NCBI GenBank assembly: GCA_008360955.1
Contig: LUCM01010546.1
Coordinates: 158,560 to 222,559, forward strand
DNA: 64,000 nucleotides
Origin: Fasciolopsis buskii
Lineage: Eukaryota > Platyhelminthes > Trematoda > Plagiorchiida > Fasciolidae
Direction of reading: 5' to 3'
The notes below the pieces were generated by a model. That model had not been told where the DNA came from. It saw nothing but the letters and a program-made list of their open reading frames with translations, and searched no databases. The translations under genes and the position numbers were made by a program. Of the stretch, positions 25,201 to 37,320 are shown in pieces (within the stretch, counting starts at the first letter, position 1; every line of letters starts with the position of its first letter).

Positions 25201-27635
25201 GGAGATTTTCACTCAAGTGATGATTTTGTACCAAAAACGGTCCCTTGTGCAAATTAATGGAAAAGACTCAAATCTGACACACTAAACAGATAGGAATAAG
25301 TAACCAATCAAACAGACCTAACGTGATGATCATTTCAATGGTGGCAGCTTATCTTGCAGAACAGGTGGGAATTACTTTTTACATTTGGGGAGATTTGCCT
25401 GGGGAAGCTGTCAGTTTCCTTCCAATTGTTGCGACGGGCCGTGCACTCCAAGAATGCAGTAAATTTTACAGAGGTTCTACCGCATTTTAATTTCGTATTA
25501 GTTTGCTAACTAGTAATCGATTAGCAATAAGTTGAGGAAATTAGTTCACCTAAAATTATCCGGTTTAATACAGCTAAGTGTTGCAACTTGAAGTTAGCCC
25601 TAACAAGCCTCTTGGTCTAGTCGCAATCTAGTTGGTGAAACTAGACAAATTTAAGTGAGCAGCTTGACTACATTTGACAATAATGGAGCTCTAATTCCAA
25701 TCTCATTTTGTCTGGTCACTGCTTTAGAAAGAGTTGCATTCCATTTTGATGGCAGGTGAAAGCATCAAGACTGTCTGCATTTGGCAAGACTTTTGTTGAA
25801 CACCATTTTTAACTCACAGGTACAAATGCCTCCTTAGTCTGATATCACCCAGCTGAATTTATAAATGGAAGTTTCTGTGCTCTAAAGGAAACTCGTGTTC
25901 ACACCCTGGTTAAATTTCGTCCATGGGTGAGAATAGTTTGTGTATAACAGTAGTAAATTTGGAGGAAGGTAACTGCTTTCCTTGCTCCAGTCAGTTGATA
26001 GCGCCTACATCAGTGAAATGAACACAACCGTTCCCTTTTCAAGTGAAGTAGATTTGTAGGAAATTATATAGATAATTTATCTTCATTTTTGTGGGCTAGA
26101 TTTTCTCTTTCGGTAGCTGACCTCAAATGTGAATACACATAGTGACTCATGAGACAGTCGAGATGTCGTCGGCTGCGGAAGCTAAAACGGCGTAAAAGTT
26201 TACTCAACCACTTGATTTAGTGATTTGATGTCTACAATGTATTTGATTCTGCCTTTATCGTCCATCATCTGTCTCTTACGATTCTGAATCCACACAGCAA
26301 TAAGCATCGTTTGCCTTTTGCTACTAATAATCCCACCTATCTGCTGGCCATGTCCAACAAATTGTGCAGCAGCAAACATGGGACAAGATACGGGATGAAC
26401 TTACTTCGCACCATTATCGTTTTCAATTCATTGTTATTGATATTGTCAGCACGCATACTAAAAATATCGATGTTAAAGTATACATAATACTGTTCTCCGT
26501 TACAACTGATCATCTGACACCTGGTTTTCACTGAAACATACCTCGTACAAACATTTTTGTGACCCATGTTGTGGCCACCCATGTGAGAGCATTATTGGAA
26601 ACCATTCAGATTTATTCATGCAAATATTCCAAAAATCAATAAATCGTTATTATCGAACCGCAAAGGGAAGTCGCTTATCTCACTCTATTGGTAAAATGAA
26701 TTTAATGAATAAAGCAATGCAAATTCAAAGCCCAGGTACGTGTAACCCATGTTCTACGTTTTTGTTTATCGTTGTCTGATGGAAAATGCCGCAATGTTCA
26801 TCATTCTTTCACCAAGCTCAATCGGTAAACGATCTCAACGGGGAACCTCCAAGCTTGTCTAGACATACTCCATGTAGTATCTAAACTGACTGCTAAAATA
26901 CCATCCTTGCTGATCTGCATGGTTGCAGAAAATTTTTTTTATTTCTATGGCTCATACTCGAACTGTTGTTAGATTACACCGGAGGAATTGGAAAAAAGGT
27001 CATGCAACTGTGCATTAATAGCACCAGCCACGGGTAAAGATTTTTTATAACCCATGTTATCACTCTCGTGCGAGTGTTTTCTCTAACAATGTTTGTGTGA
27101 CTGGATTAGATCCCTGGGACACAAAGATCGGGAGCCGATTGTCTAGTATCGACAGCCTCAACGGTCTGTTGATTGCATGGCTACGCATTTTCCTGCTTAT
27201 TTTGGGGGAGAATAAAAGGATAAAAGGTCTGCAGTGACCGTCCTGGATCATATTGCTCTCAGTGTCAACAAGATCCGCTAAATCCGCAGTTTACTGTCAG
27301 TTCTCTCATGCTCTCAATTACAGTCAGTAATGTGTCGCAGGACCCATATTAGATGCACCGAAAATGCATCGGAATGACCAATCAAATACTGACGATGCCC
27401 ACATCAAAAACGAATCATTCTTTTAAACCTGAATTGCAGGAGCATAACACTATGTCAGCATGGAACGTGTATTACCTTGGTCTGCTCAAATATCGGCTTA
27501 GAACTTCGCTACTGGTGCCTTTACATTGTGGACTGATGGATAAGATTTTGGTACATTTTACGGATGGACTACTTTCAAAACACCCAGCCGGTTAGCTGTT
27601 AGCTGACGGTATTTATGCAGAGCAGTCTTCTGTCT
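25201..27635. other. intron-like sequence, nothing recognised
   Basis: The interval between micro-exons 13 and 14 has no consensus donor closing a frame-preserving short exon. No repeat recognised here. Confidence 0.4.
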
Positions 27636-27785
27636 GCGAATGATGTGATGTTAATAACACAGCGTTGTTGGTAGATGGAATATGCCAACGCTTCAAATAC
27701 CGTGAGAAGTCTTTCTCAGGCAGTTTTTACAATCATTCACAATTAAAACCAATACATGGCACATCGATTTTTAGATACAATCCTT
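27636..27785 (+). repeat. Penelope-like repeat unit, fold-back copy (B-C-A')
   Basis: The unit has three parts: A (GTGTATCGAAAAATC to AATTGTGAATGAT), B (GTTAATAACACAGCG to GTAGATGTAATGC) and C (CAACGTTTCGACTACCG to TTTTACAATCA). Here B and C are direct, and at about 27735 the sequence switches to A in reverse complement (TTCACAATTAAAACCAATAC onward), so the copy is a partial inversion. Confidence 0.65.
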
Positions 27786-28079
27786 GCGTCATTTGGTGCA
27801 CTTTTCTCTCTGTCTTTGAAAACGTTTAAACATTCTGATATTTCCATGTCAGCCGTGAATGTCTTGAGAATGAATAATTGAAAAAATCGATTATTTTACT
27901 GGGCTATTGTTCTAACAGCTTTTATTGGTGTGCTCCAAACATTCCCATACTTGCTGTGGAAAGGGCAAACCATGCATGTTCATCAAATTGTCTCATACGA
28001 TAAAGCTATTTAGAAATTAATAATTAGCTTACCACCAGTTCCGTCAAAATATGCTGTCGCTATGGTTTACTGAAATCAG

Positions 28080-28109
28080 ATGGAACTGCAGTTCTCACTA
28101 TTCAAAACG
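28080..28109 (+). CDS. micro-exon 14 (30 nt)
   Basis: The acceptor is GGTTTACTGAAATCAG and the donor ACG|GTGAGT at 28110. The phase-1 reading is G-T-A-V-L-T-I-Q-N. Confidence 0.55.
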
Positions 28110-28390
28110 GTGAGTGAATAAATTTTCTGCCCTATTTCGGAAATGGCCATTTTGTGAAACAGGTTCAACTTTCTATTCGAATTTTGTGTACATTGTGGAA
28201 AAAGCTATTCTTTTCCGGCAATTTTTACTATGAATACGAAATTAGATTATAAATTCCATATGTATTTTGCGCACCCGAAAGTCAAAGCAGTGTACCGTAA
28301 TCAAAAAGACGATTGTCCGCTAGCCTGTCATGTGTTCTGCCCCTAGGCTGAAAAAGAGTAGTTATTGGAATAAGGATACCGAAGGTGATC

Positions 28391-28520
28391 GGCAATGGTT
28401 AATAGGACTCGTTGTGTTTGGACTCGAAGGTCGCAGGTTCAAATTACCCCACTACTGTCCAACTTCCCCACTTGACAGCTCTTTGTTTGCCTCGGCCCCT
28501 TTCCTGAAAAATGACGGACA
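28391..28520 (+). repeat. decayed SINE, family A
   Basis: Shares with the 15.56-kb copy the stretch CTCGAAGGTCGCAGGTTCAA (Box B decayed to GGTTCAAATT) and the tail CCCCTTTCCTGAAAAATGA. Box A is no longer recognisable. Confidence 0.6.
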
Positions 28521-28744
28521 TTGTTATCTCAATAATGAGGGAAATAAAAAGATCAAAGATTGGAGTTAACGTTTGGCTTCCTGTACCACCTTAAATTATT
28601 CTGGCCCCGACTACTATTGTCAAAATTAAGAGCTACGCGATACAATAATTTTCTAGTGCATATCCTTGTACATTTTACAGTCGAAAGCATAGAAGTCGTG
28701 CATAGTTCATTCCTTGATAGAAATCCTCAACAGAGTGCACGTCT

Positions 28745-29175
28745 TTTCCCGAAACTGGTACGTTGACCCAAGATAAACGACTAGGAGTCTGAAGTTGGAT
28801 CCATTAAGCCCACTGATTTACTAGTCTTTATCAGTGCATAAGAAAGCCTTTGACAAAACACCTATCTGTCACCGGACTCTCTTGTTGACAACTCTTCACT
28901 GGTAGTATTCGACTTACAAGGGGAAGGACAATTGGACAATTACCAAAATCAACTCACAATCGATCGTCCAGGATTGGCCACCCAGTATGAGTTCGACTGG
29001 TTTATGCTAATGACTATTCCTGAAGGGATTGTACTGGGTTCCAATAGTTTTCTGTTGTGATTCGTTTGTAGGTAGTACAAGATGAGCTATTTTTCTGACA
29101 CGCTGAAACTCGTATCCCTCAGGTTGATCTAACACAGTCTGTGAACCTATTCCGATGAATCAGGGACTGAGTAAA
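28745..29175 (+). pseudogene. CR1/Jockey-like reverse-transcriptase scrap
   Basis: Three RT landmarks occur in order: K-K-A-F-D-K-T-P near 28831 (family: KAFDKVPH), P-E-G-I-V-L-G-S near 29020 (family: PQGSVLGP) and F-S-D-T-L-K-L near 29092 (family: YADDVKL). They lie in different frames with stops between. Both catalytic aspartates of the YADD box are disturbed. Confidence 0.6.
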
Positions 29176-30017
29176 AAATCTCAAATGAAACGTAGAAAAG
29201 ATCCGAACATCAATTTTTTGTATTCTGTGGCGTTACTGCAATTAATCGGTTTTTAAAACTACTAGAATAGAAGACCCACCGACAAAGGTTTTTGAGCAAT
29301 ATAAAAGTATCATGTAGGTTATCGCCAAAGTGATATTTCACGCAACCAATAGGAAGTGAAGCAGCTGTGACTGCTCGTTGGTGAACACTGAAGTTTGACA
29401 GTGAATTAATCAATTTTACCGCCAACCAGTATTCTATTTTATTCTGAATTTCAAAGCAACCATCACTCCTAATACTGTGATACATTTTTTCATACTAATT
29501 ATGAAGACCACAGTTTGTTGTTAATGTATGTGAAATATTGTACTCAGGATTTAAGGAACTGTCATGTTCGCAAGGAAATTCCGAAATCACTTAGAGGCGC
29601 ATGTCCTATTCTAGTATCAGTAATTATTATTGTGGTCAGTAGGTCGTTTTTTGTAATGTGAGTTTTAAAACAAAACTAATTTCGGGGGTGGAACGTATTC
29701 TCTTGTATTTTCTGAACACAAACTTCAAAGTGGACTTTCGTTAGGAATACATTCACTAATAAATTTTGTCGCACTTCAACAAAACGAATTAAGGCCTCGC
29801 GATTTTTGTGGTCTGTGCCCAAGGAAATCAAATAAAATAAAACTGTGCAAAGTTATACGCATGCCTTTTTGTAATATTACGATTTTAGCCGTGAATCGAT
29901 TTGAAAACAGTAAGTTTTGCCTCTATTCTGGCTTCGTCCAATGAGGCAGTCGATTCCGAAGGGTAAAACAACTTGATAAAGATCTTTCTTGGTACATTTT
30001 AGTAGTAGGAGATTGGA

Positions 30018-30222
30018 TGTTTGCATGAAATAATTCACCATGTGATATCATCGCTCAACTGACCATAAAGAAACCAGGGAAGCACCGTACAGGTGTTTGA
30101 TCCTTGTTAGGAATGATGAGCAGTGCATATGGACCGCGCCCGAACTGGGACGCGAACCCGGGACGAACGATTCTGAGTCGAACGCCTTAGCCATTACGCT
30201 ACCGGGCAGGCTCTGAACGGTT
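30018..30222 (-). repeat. tRNA-derived SINE, family B, left arm of an inverted pair
   Basis: On the - strand the head reads GCCCGGTAGCGTAATGGCTA (Box A), then CGTTCGACTCAGAATCG, then Box B GGGTTCGCGTCC. A body with CATATGCACTGCTCATCATT follows and the end is GGTGAATTATTTCATG. This is the most complete copy here. Together with 30333-30462 it forms a long inverted repeat. Confidence 0.75.
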
Positions 30223-30332
30223 TGTTCAGTTTCACCACATGATGTTGCACCTATCCGTCGTTGATTTGCACGGTTACTGTCCGTTAGTTCACGTGATCCA
30301 CCCCTACTGATAGATGACTTCGCTGCAGGTAG

Positions 30333-30462
30333 CCCAGTTCGGGCGCGGTGGATATGCACTGCTGATGATTCCTAACAAGGATGAAACAGCTGTACAGTGC
30401 TTCCATGGTTTCTTTATGGTGAGTTGGGCGATGATATCACATGGTGAATTATTTCATGAAAA
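30333..30462 (+). repeat. SINE family B, 5'-truncated right arm of the inverted pair
   Basis: Starts inside the element (CCCAGTTCGGGCGCGGTGG), lacks the tRNA-like head and runs to the same 3' end, TGGTGAATTATTTCATGA. It is the reverse complement of the left arm over about 130 bp, with a spacer of about 110 bp between the arms. Confidence 0.75.
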
Positions 30463-30877
30463 TATCTTTCTAACTGACATAAACAAAGTGATCCTTGCAA
30501 CTCTTTGTTTGTACAATAAAAACAACTAAGTTGCCAACTAGTCAAATGAATTTTAATCGGCTAATGTTAGAGCTTGCTGTCCAAATAATCTCCAACTTTT
30601 CTAACCCAGAGACTACTTAAGCAGACTTCATCGCGACAGTCTGTGGACTGGCACATCCTAATTGCGTCAAACTTATGCCAAACTTATGCAACCATGAATC
30701 TTAACTAAACATCTGCTTATTTTCATCTCATGGTAAATTATATCGAGGAACAGGATGTTCCTTAGCTTTAACTTCGGCCTACCAATGAATTGTAAACTTC
30801 CATTTATAAAAGTACTATTATGTTGATTTTGGTTACTAAATGGCATTGAATTTTACTACTTTGTACTGATATTTCAG

Positions 30878-30901
30878 TCAGTGATGGCATAAGAGAAATG
30901 G
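30878..30901 (+). CDS. micro-exon 15 (24 nt)
   Basis: The acceptor is TTGTACTGATATTTCAG and the donor ATGG|GTAAGT. Only phase 1 is open (S-D-G-I-R-E-M); the other two frames hit TAA or TGA, which supports the phase. Confidence 0.66.
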
Positions 30902-31452
30902 GTAAGTAAAATTAATTATTGACGGGTTAGTCTTGGATACGTTTTCTCGTTCAGTGCTCGTTAGATGCGTAACAGGACCTTGCCAGTGGCACATTATTTT
31001 ATTGCATTCCATAATTATTTTGCTTTAGAATATTCGCATTAACGTGTCCTAAGATGAAGCCAGGGAATGACACAAATTTTAGACTAAAACTTGAATTGTT
31101 CTATTGGTTTCTTTGTGTGATTTTTAGCCTTCTTAAAATTAAAATCATTATCTTTCGAGAGTTGTTTTGCTCGGTCCTCAGCTGATTTTGCGCAAATTTA
31201 TGTGACAACGAAAACTATTCGCGTGTCACAGCATAAAACAATTACAAATCTTTTAGTGCTTCAGTCTTTTGGCCATCTGTCAAATTGTCCGTCGAAAAAT
31301 AAACTGCCTTCATTCCCAGACTAAGATACTTTCTACTACCATACTACTGAGGCTTCAATACGACTTTTGGCTTCGATGTTCCGTCGAATGAGCATTTGGT
31401 TGTCTATTTTTCACCTGTTATTTCATAATAATTGGAAAACATTGCTATACAG

Positions 31453-31482
31453 ATTTGGATCAAATGGGCTTCAATAATGACG
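31453..31482 (+). CDS. micro-exon 16 (30 nt)
   Basis: The acceptor is CATTGCTATACAG and the donor GACG|GTGAGT. The phase-1 reading L-D-Q-M-G-F-N-N-D resembles micro-exons 18 and 22 (acidic or amide residue, hydrophobic, Gly, hydrophobic), as if these 30-nt exons arose by duplication. Confidence 0.6.
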
Positions 31483-32789
31483 GTGAGTGGAAACACGCAA
31501 GAATTCATCTGTCATGATGTTTCTAGTAGATGACAGTGGTAATTCACTAGCAGAAATGTTCTTTTCTCTTATTGCACATGCCAGTGAAAACTTTTGACTG
31601 GCTGGTGACCTCTTTGGAGAAAGCGCTGACAAACTAATTTTTTTCATTTATTGAAGTACCATTCACAAGGAATTTCAGCTCTTGCACGCCAACTCGCAGC
31701 AACCATAAATTTATTGGGCACTGAATTGTATTCTGTTTTGGTAGTTAAGAAAAGATCACTGAAACTTCATGAATACGGGATTTTGACTACAAAACACTGC
31801 ATCCAATGGTAAATCTTGAGTCGTTCTACCGATAGTTAAGCTTATTCACAGATAGATTGGAAGTCCCAGCTTCTTAGAAGTGCGATGCACATTCTTCAAT
31901 ACTTTGACTGAAAATGTTCGCAGATGGATCTAGATACGACGAGCGAGACTGTTCCGGCATCAGGTCAAGCACTTCCCTCCAAACAAACATTGCCGCAAGA
32001 AAAAATGAATTGAATTTGCTTACGCAGAAAGCATGTCGCTTATTCAAACCACGAATTTTATGTACATCTCCAATGTCATAGTGGTTTTACTTGCGTGTTT
32101 GCGGACACTGATACTCTGCTGATTGACAAACTGGATACTACTATCCGGAAAGGTCAGAATCCGTGATACACGCCCTCGCCTCTGCAAAGTAAACAGAAAA
32201 AAACAGAACAACTTGTGTAAAAAAAGATCTGTGCAACAAATTTCTCAAGTTTTACATTAATCAACCCTGAATTTTCTTTAAATTCTCTTGTTAACCTATG
32301 AAGACATTTCGGACATTTTCTAATCTTAGCGCCTACAAACGCTGGTGTGGAAGTAAACGGGTCTGTAGCTTTTAAGTGGATTGTGATCACTTTTTGCTCG
32401 GGTAATTATGAGGAAAAACTTAGCATTATTAAATACAGGGCGATATTATTCGCAAACCCTAGCACAAACACGTCCTGGATTGGCCGCGAAGATATTTTGG
32501 TCGAATAATGCTGCAACTGGCCAGGGCTAAACAGGACGAGTTTCTGCTCCACCATGATATGATCATTCGGATTTTACCAAAAATAAGCGTTGTTTTCTAA
32601 TCGTTTACTTAGTTCTGTGAATTTTCTTTCTAACAAGAAAAAAGATTCATATACAAGAGATCTAGCTTGAGGGTCGTTGGCTTATATACAGAATAGTTTA
32701 CACATTTGGATATGAAACTGGAATTTGATATGCTCTCAATCTAGATTTAAGTGAGGTAAATTACAAAGATTATGAAACACACTTGCGTA

Positions 32790-32890
32790 CCGGGCATAAG
32801 AAGTTCGAAACCGTAAGCCGGAATCGAACTGGCCAATTTCCGCTTACCAGACAGAGGCTCTACCTCTTAACGTTTGTGGGCTCGGCCCTA
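32790..32890 (-). repeat. tRNA-like fragment (third type)
   Basis: On the - strand a Box A-like TTAAGAGGTAGAGCC is followed 30-40 nt later by a perfect Box B AGTTCGATTCC. Pairing of an acceptor stem is not evident, so it is more likely a tRNA-derived repeat than a tRNA gene. Confidence 0.45.
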
Positions 32891-33182
32891 GGAAGCTAAT
32901 TACGTAAACGAATATACAGCGTTCAGCGAATCACCATTCCAGTGACACAGCAACTAGCCTGGTTGGATTCACTGGATTAGCCCCGTCTGTGACCTTTCAA
33001 TGGGAACGAATAGCACAGTGGGACAAGATCCAAAAGACATATGGGTTAATCTTCGTTGATTTGAGGTGGTACAAGGAAGAGAATTGAAGATCCCATTCCA
33101 CATAACACCCGGCTGCTTACGTAACTTCAAACAATGGAACATGAAATAAAACGTTTTCTTTCATGCAACATTTCCATCACAG

Positions 33183-33197
33183 CACTCGAAGACAAAA
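33183..33197 (+). CDS. micro-exon 17 (15 nt)
   Basis: The acceptor is CAACATTTCCATCACAG after TTTTCTTTC and the donor GTGAGT at 33198. The phase-1 reading is L-E-D-K. Confidence 0.63.
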
Positions 33198-33934
33198 GTG
33201 AGTATTTTGTAGAATTTAATAACTTACCAATTGATAATTTGTGTAGACTATTAACTTCTTCTTGGCTGGATTCATACAACATGACACTTCACCAAATTTC
33301 GTTCCCTTGACGAAAAATCGACTGAATCAGACAATTAGTGGTCTGATTGGTCTTCATGCTTTACTTGCTGTGGAGGTGGGGAGGTTGCCGAAGGGCTACC
33401 TGGATGTTTTGCTACTTGATCGCTACCGGAAGAATATATATTTAGCGAGATACTTTGATCTGGATTCTTTTCTGTCGACTGAGTTTGGCAAAATAAGATG
33501 CTTTTGATTGTTTTCCGCGGTTGTCATGGAATCTCATTTCTGCAGACGAGGCGAAATATGATTAAATCAGAATTCAGCCCAGAGTACTACAGCACGCAAC
33601 TCATGGCTATATCATAATCCAGTTATTTTACCCTTGATGAGATCAGTTAGGTGTACATTGCAAATGAACTGGAACATGATGTCTGAAAGAACCATTGTCA
33701 GTATGATATCAACGCAGCCAAGGTACTTAAGTTGACTGTTAGTGATTCGATGATCTGCAGCGTGAGACATTTGTTGTTTACTTTCTTCTATGGCCACGGA
33801 CTCTTTTGACAAACTGATTATGGGTTAAAAATTCGACGAATTTTCAGGACCAAACTTAGAACTACTGACTGCTTACTGGTCACGGATTTTATGATGGCCT
33901 TATGATCCCGTTGTATTCCGTTAAATGTTTGCAG

Positions 33935-33964
33935 TTATGAATGAAATGGGAATCTATACCGGCG
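33935..33964 (+). CDS. micro-exon 18 (30 nt)
   Basis: The acceptor is CCGTTAAATGTTTGCAG and the donor GGCG|GTAAGT. Only phase 1 is open (M-N-E-M-G-I-Y-T-G); both other frames stop at TGA. Confidence 0.66.
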
Positions 33965-35941
33965 GTAAGTTAAAAATGTGCAACGAAAAGCGGAACAAGA
34001 ATGTTTAGTAACTGTTACTTGAGATCAAAGATGCCTAAAAGACATTTATTAGTGACGGTAAAAATCGCATTATAATCCAAAATACCGCTTCGGCCAACAT
34101 TACAAATTACGCGCTCCACTGCTCCCAGTTGATGAAGTTAAACAGGATATCAGGAATGAATTTGATAACGGTGCTTTATCAGCGAGCTTTAGATTGGGAA
34201 AATTGTCTCACATTCAACGGTTATTGAAACTTCGAAAACTGTTTCAGACGAGACCAACGAACAGCCAACCTAATGATTGCAACTTTTCATGTGAGCTTAA
34301 ATACCAGCCAATGAGATGGTTTATTCTGGAAGTATAAACTGAAGTCAGGTTGTCATATTTTGGGCTAAACCAGGGTTGCTTTACTAGAAACTGAATAACG
34401 AGAAGGAAGATGCTGTTTCCTAATCCTTTCACCGGTTAATTCTTGATAAATACTGGACCGGTCTCACCGTAAAAGGAAAGGAGCAGTAAACACGGACAAA
34501 ATGATGCAAATCATCAGTGCAACGAATGCATTGTCCCATATCTGCAGTTCCCTAACCTCGGAGGCAGCAGAACAGGAAAGAACGCTGGTTATGATGCACT
34601 TCGATCCTTTCCCGGTGAAATTCAGTCGTTTAAATGATACTTGATAACGCAAATGCCAAAAACTTTAACCCGGAAAACGTTTGTTCCAGCGTACAGTTGA
34701 CCATGGTCATTCATAGATTTAGCCAGCCAGGCAGCAGCCAGACACGTAGTTTGATCGTCAGTCGATGATACATTTATAGGTGGAACCAAACACTCAGATT
34801 TATGATTATCAATCACGTGTTATGAGAACCAAGAAATTGAACTGAAAATAATTCAGCACAAGCCAGTATGAAGCATTTGATAACTACTTACTGAATAACG
34901 GTAATTCCTATTAAAATATCATGTATGCTTGCGCCTAATATAGCAAATTACCCGCAGTTAAATGGCACACCAAGATATTCGACTAAGTACAGCTAAATCT
35001 TTCGAAGTCTATCAGTATTTACCTGACTGTCAGTCTGAAAAGAGGAACGGGGAAGCTGTGAGAAGTGCGAAATTTTAAGTTCATTACTGTCATTCTGAAG
35101 GCTTTCACAGGTATACTTCATCTAATTCGGCGAATCACTAGTACCCTCACCTGTTTTCTTTCGTAAGAAACTAAATGAGGACTATGAGATGGGCGATATA
35201 TTGATGAAAAACGAAAGAGCGGATAGAATTGAACACGGGTTCACTCAATGCGTTACACTAGAGATAAAGAACCTACTGTCGTGGTCGCAGATGAAATTCT
35301 GCATGTTACCAGACAACGCAGTTTGAACTTTTTGTGCGAAAGTCATCATACTAGCAAGAGATATTAAATGGCACATCCGAATGTTAGCTGTCAGACAACT
35401 ATCTCTGTCTGAACGTGGTAGGAAAGAAATAATTAAGATTGTTTAATTACATCTCTGGATGGACTAACCGATATAAACCAGAGATATATCATCCGCGCAC
35501 TTACAAATGATTTTACCTAAAGAGGGATCTGGCCAGGAGAAAATATTGCCGAGGTTAAATTGTCCATAGATCTATGTATACAATTAAAAATTAGCATCGG
35601 TCATTGCGCAGATTTTGGTTTTCACAGGATTCTATTGGCGTCTAATTCGCAAATGTTTCCCCACCAGTCTAGGCGACATCGTCAGTGCAAGCGCGCAGTT
35701 GTCAAGGTTCTTCTTTGTTTATAGGGGTGCCAATGGCCTCCACTTTGAATTATCGCGACGGCCTTCACCTGGAAACCCTGCGTCTGTTTCCTCTTGGCTA
35801 CCGAGGGCTTAAATTTTGACATTAGAAAATTGACATTCCGCCTGAGAAGTTGGATCCGCTTAGTTGTGCACCGTTACTTTTACTTCGAGTAAACAGCCAC
35901 TTTCTGAGATGAACATGCTACCCTGTCACAACAAATCACAG

Positions 35942-35956
35942 ATGACCTGAGACGAC
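35942..35956 (+). CDS. micro-exon 19 (15 nt)
   Basis: The acceptor is CACAACAAATCACAG with CCCTGTC upstream and the donor GTAAGT at 35957. The phase-1 reading is D-L-R-R. Confidence 0.5.
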
Positions 35957-36056
35957 GTAAGTTCCTGTTTCAGATATTCTTTATACCAACCCAAAAAATG
36001 CAAAGATACTACTCACCTTGCGTAATGCAGCCAAAATTGACTAGAACAATGCTTTA

Positions 36057-36273
36057 AGGCGTGTATCGAAAAATCGATGCCCATGCGTTGTTTTTTAATT
36101 GTGAATGATATAATATTAATAACACAGCGTTGTTGGTAGATGTAGTGCGCATTTGACTGTAAAACTTACCTTGAGAAAGACTACCCACGGTAGTCGAAAC
36201 GTTGGTGCATTACATCTACCAACGACGCTGTGTTATTAACATTATACCATTCACAATTAAGAACAATGCTTTC
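36057..36273. repeat. Penelope-like repeat unit, full fold-back (A-B-C'-B'-A')
   Basis: Part A and part B run forward to about 36150. A single C follows in reverse complement (CTTGAGAAAGACTACCCACG onward), then reversed B and reversed A to about 36273. The two B arms (about 36116-36149 and 36207-36240) are nearly identical and would pair into a stem of about 30 bp. C itself forms a 7-bp hairpin, GACTACC-CAC-GGTAGTC. Confidence 0.75.
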
Positions 36274-36430
36274 ATTAGAATCGCTAATGTAAGTAGCAAA
36301 CAACCGCTTCTTGACGTATACATGGGCTTCAGCGCTCTCAGCCTGGCAATAACATCATATTTTGGCATGTCTAAATGAGGTGCCAAGCAACAGCATGCGA
36401 TTACTGTGGATGGCTACAGAATCCAGTCAC

Positions 36431-36625
36431 AAATATGGGTGCTATACCATGCAGTTTTGATGTTCGATTAATCGTTGAGAATCAGCCCGGCTAACGAGAT
36501 AGCAGAGACGTTCAACTCAAAATCGTTCGTCCCGGCTACGCGTCTCATTTGGAGTATGGTGGATATGCACTGCTGATGAATTAGCAGTAAGCTGCTTCCG
36601 AGGTTTTCAATAACAAGTTGGATAT
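36431..36625 (+). repeat. SINE family B, diverged copy
   Basis: Shares with the 40.3-kb copy both an upstream block (GATTAATCGTTGAGAATCAG) and the element itself: a damaged tRNA-like head, GGATATGCACTGCTGATGA, and the AGCAGTAAGCTGCTTCCGAG tail. Box B is decayed. Confidence 0.65.
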
Positions 36626-36972
36626 TGACACTACACGGCGAGTAAAATGGGACATACTAGATTAGTTAAAGCCCAGTAAAGCAAGCTCTGATTCTCATGG
36701 TCTTCTGAGAGCAGTGCGGAATTAGGTCTGTTTGTTGAAAGATTTGCAACTGCTTGTCAGTTGCATATTGGTTATTTATGGTTTTTTTATGCTTAAGCAA
36801 GAAATTCCTTTCACAGGCAACTTTTGTTCATTTTCCCATTCATTTTTTTAGCTGTGATGGGGTAAAGAGCCCCAGTAAATTGATGGTAGTTGAGTCAAAC
36901 CCTTCGGAGGAATCCACCCATTTTTACACCTAAGTTGCTCCATTTTACCACTTTATTTGTTAATTATCGCAG

Positions 36973-36987
36973 AGAACTGGAAAATTA
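36973..36987 (+). CDS. micro-exon 20 (15 nt)
   Basis: The acceptor is TTTATTTGTTAATTATCGCAG and the donor GTGAGT at 36988. The phase-1 reading is N-W-K-I. Confidence 0.63.
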
Positions 36988-37320
36988 GTGAGTGAACTTG
37001 AGGATCTGTAGATCCAACTTGGGAAACGAACAGTATGGTTTGCGGACCTCATTTGGATCTCAGGAAAAACACTTCCACTGTGTGAAGCATTAGGCGACCT
37101 TGGATGTGGAGTAGATGCACCCAATGACCCAATAATTGTTGAAAGGTGTTCACCATTTGAAGTTAGCTAGCATAGCCCTACTTCCAACTTCAATAAAATA
37201 TCCGTCCGAAATTTCCTCTTAGTGGCATGTCATGAAGATAACTGAATCCTACATTTGCCGATTACCAGTGGATTGCTATTAACAGAAACGTCCAATATCA
37301 ATGCACCTTTTTTCCTCAAG

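Noticed and set aside
30048..30359. 103-codon - strand frame
   Set aside because: It reads through the tRNA-derived SINE and its flank; not a protein gene.
33612..33812. - strand frame with a faint retropepsin flap-like pattern (L-K-Y-L-G-C-V-D-I-I-L)
   Set aside because: No catalytic DTG/DSG triad in the readable part and no adjoining RT or RNase H; too weak to call an LTR element.
35034..35057. + strand 24-nt segment with a strong acceptor and GTGAGA
   Set aside because: A multiple of three, but phase 1 meets TGA at once; it does not fit the series.
36014..36037. - strand 24-nt segment, phase-1 open, with CAAG|GTGAGT
   Set aside because: With the 12-nt segment at 35502-35513 it is one of only two - strand matches to the micro-exon pattern. 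Two in about 30 donors is the background I would expect, so I use them as a control.
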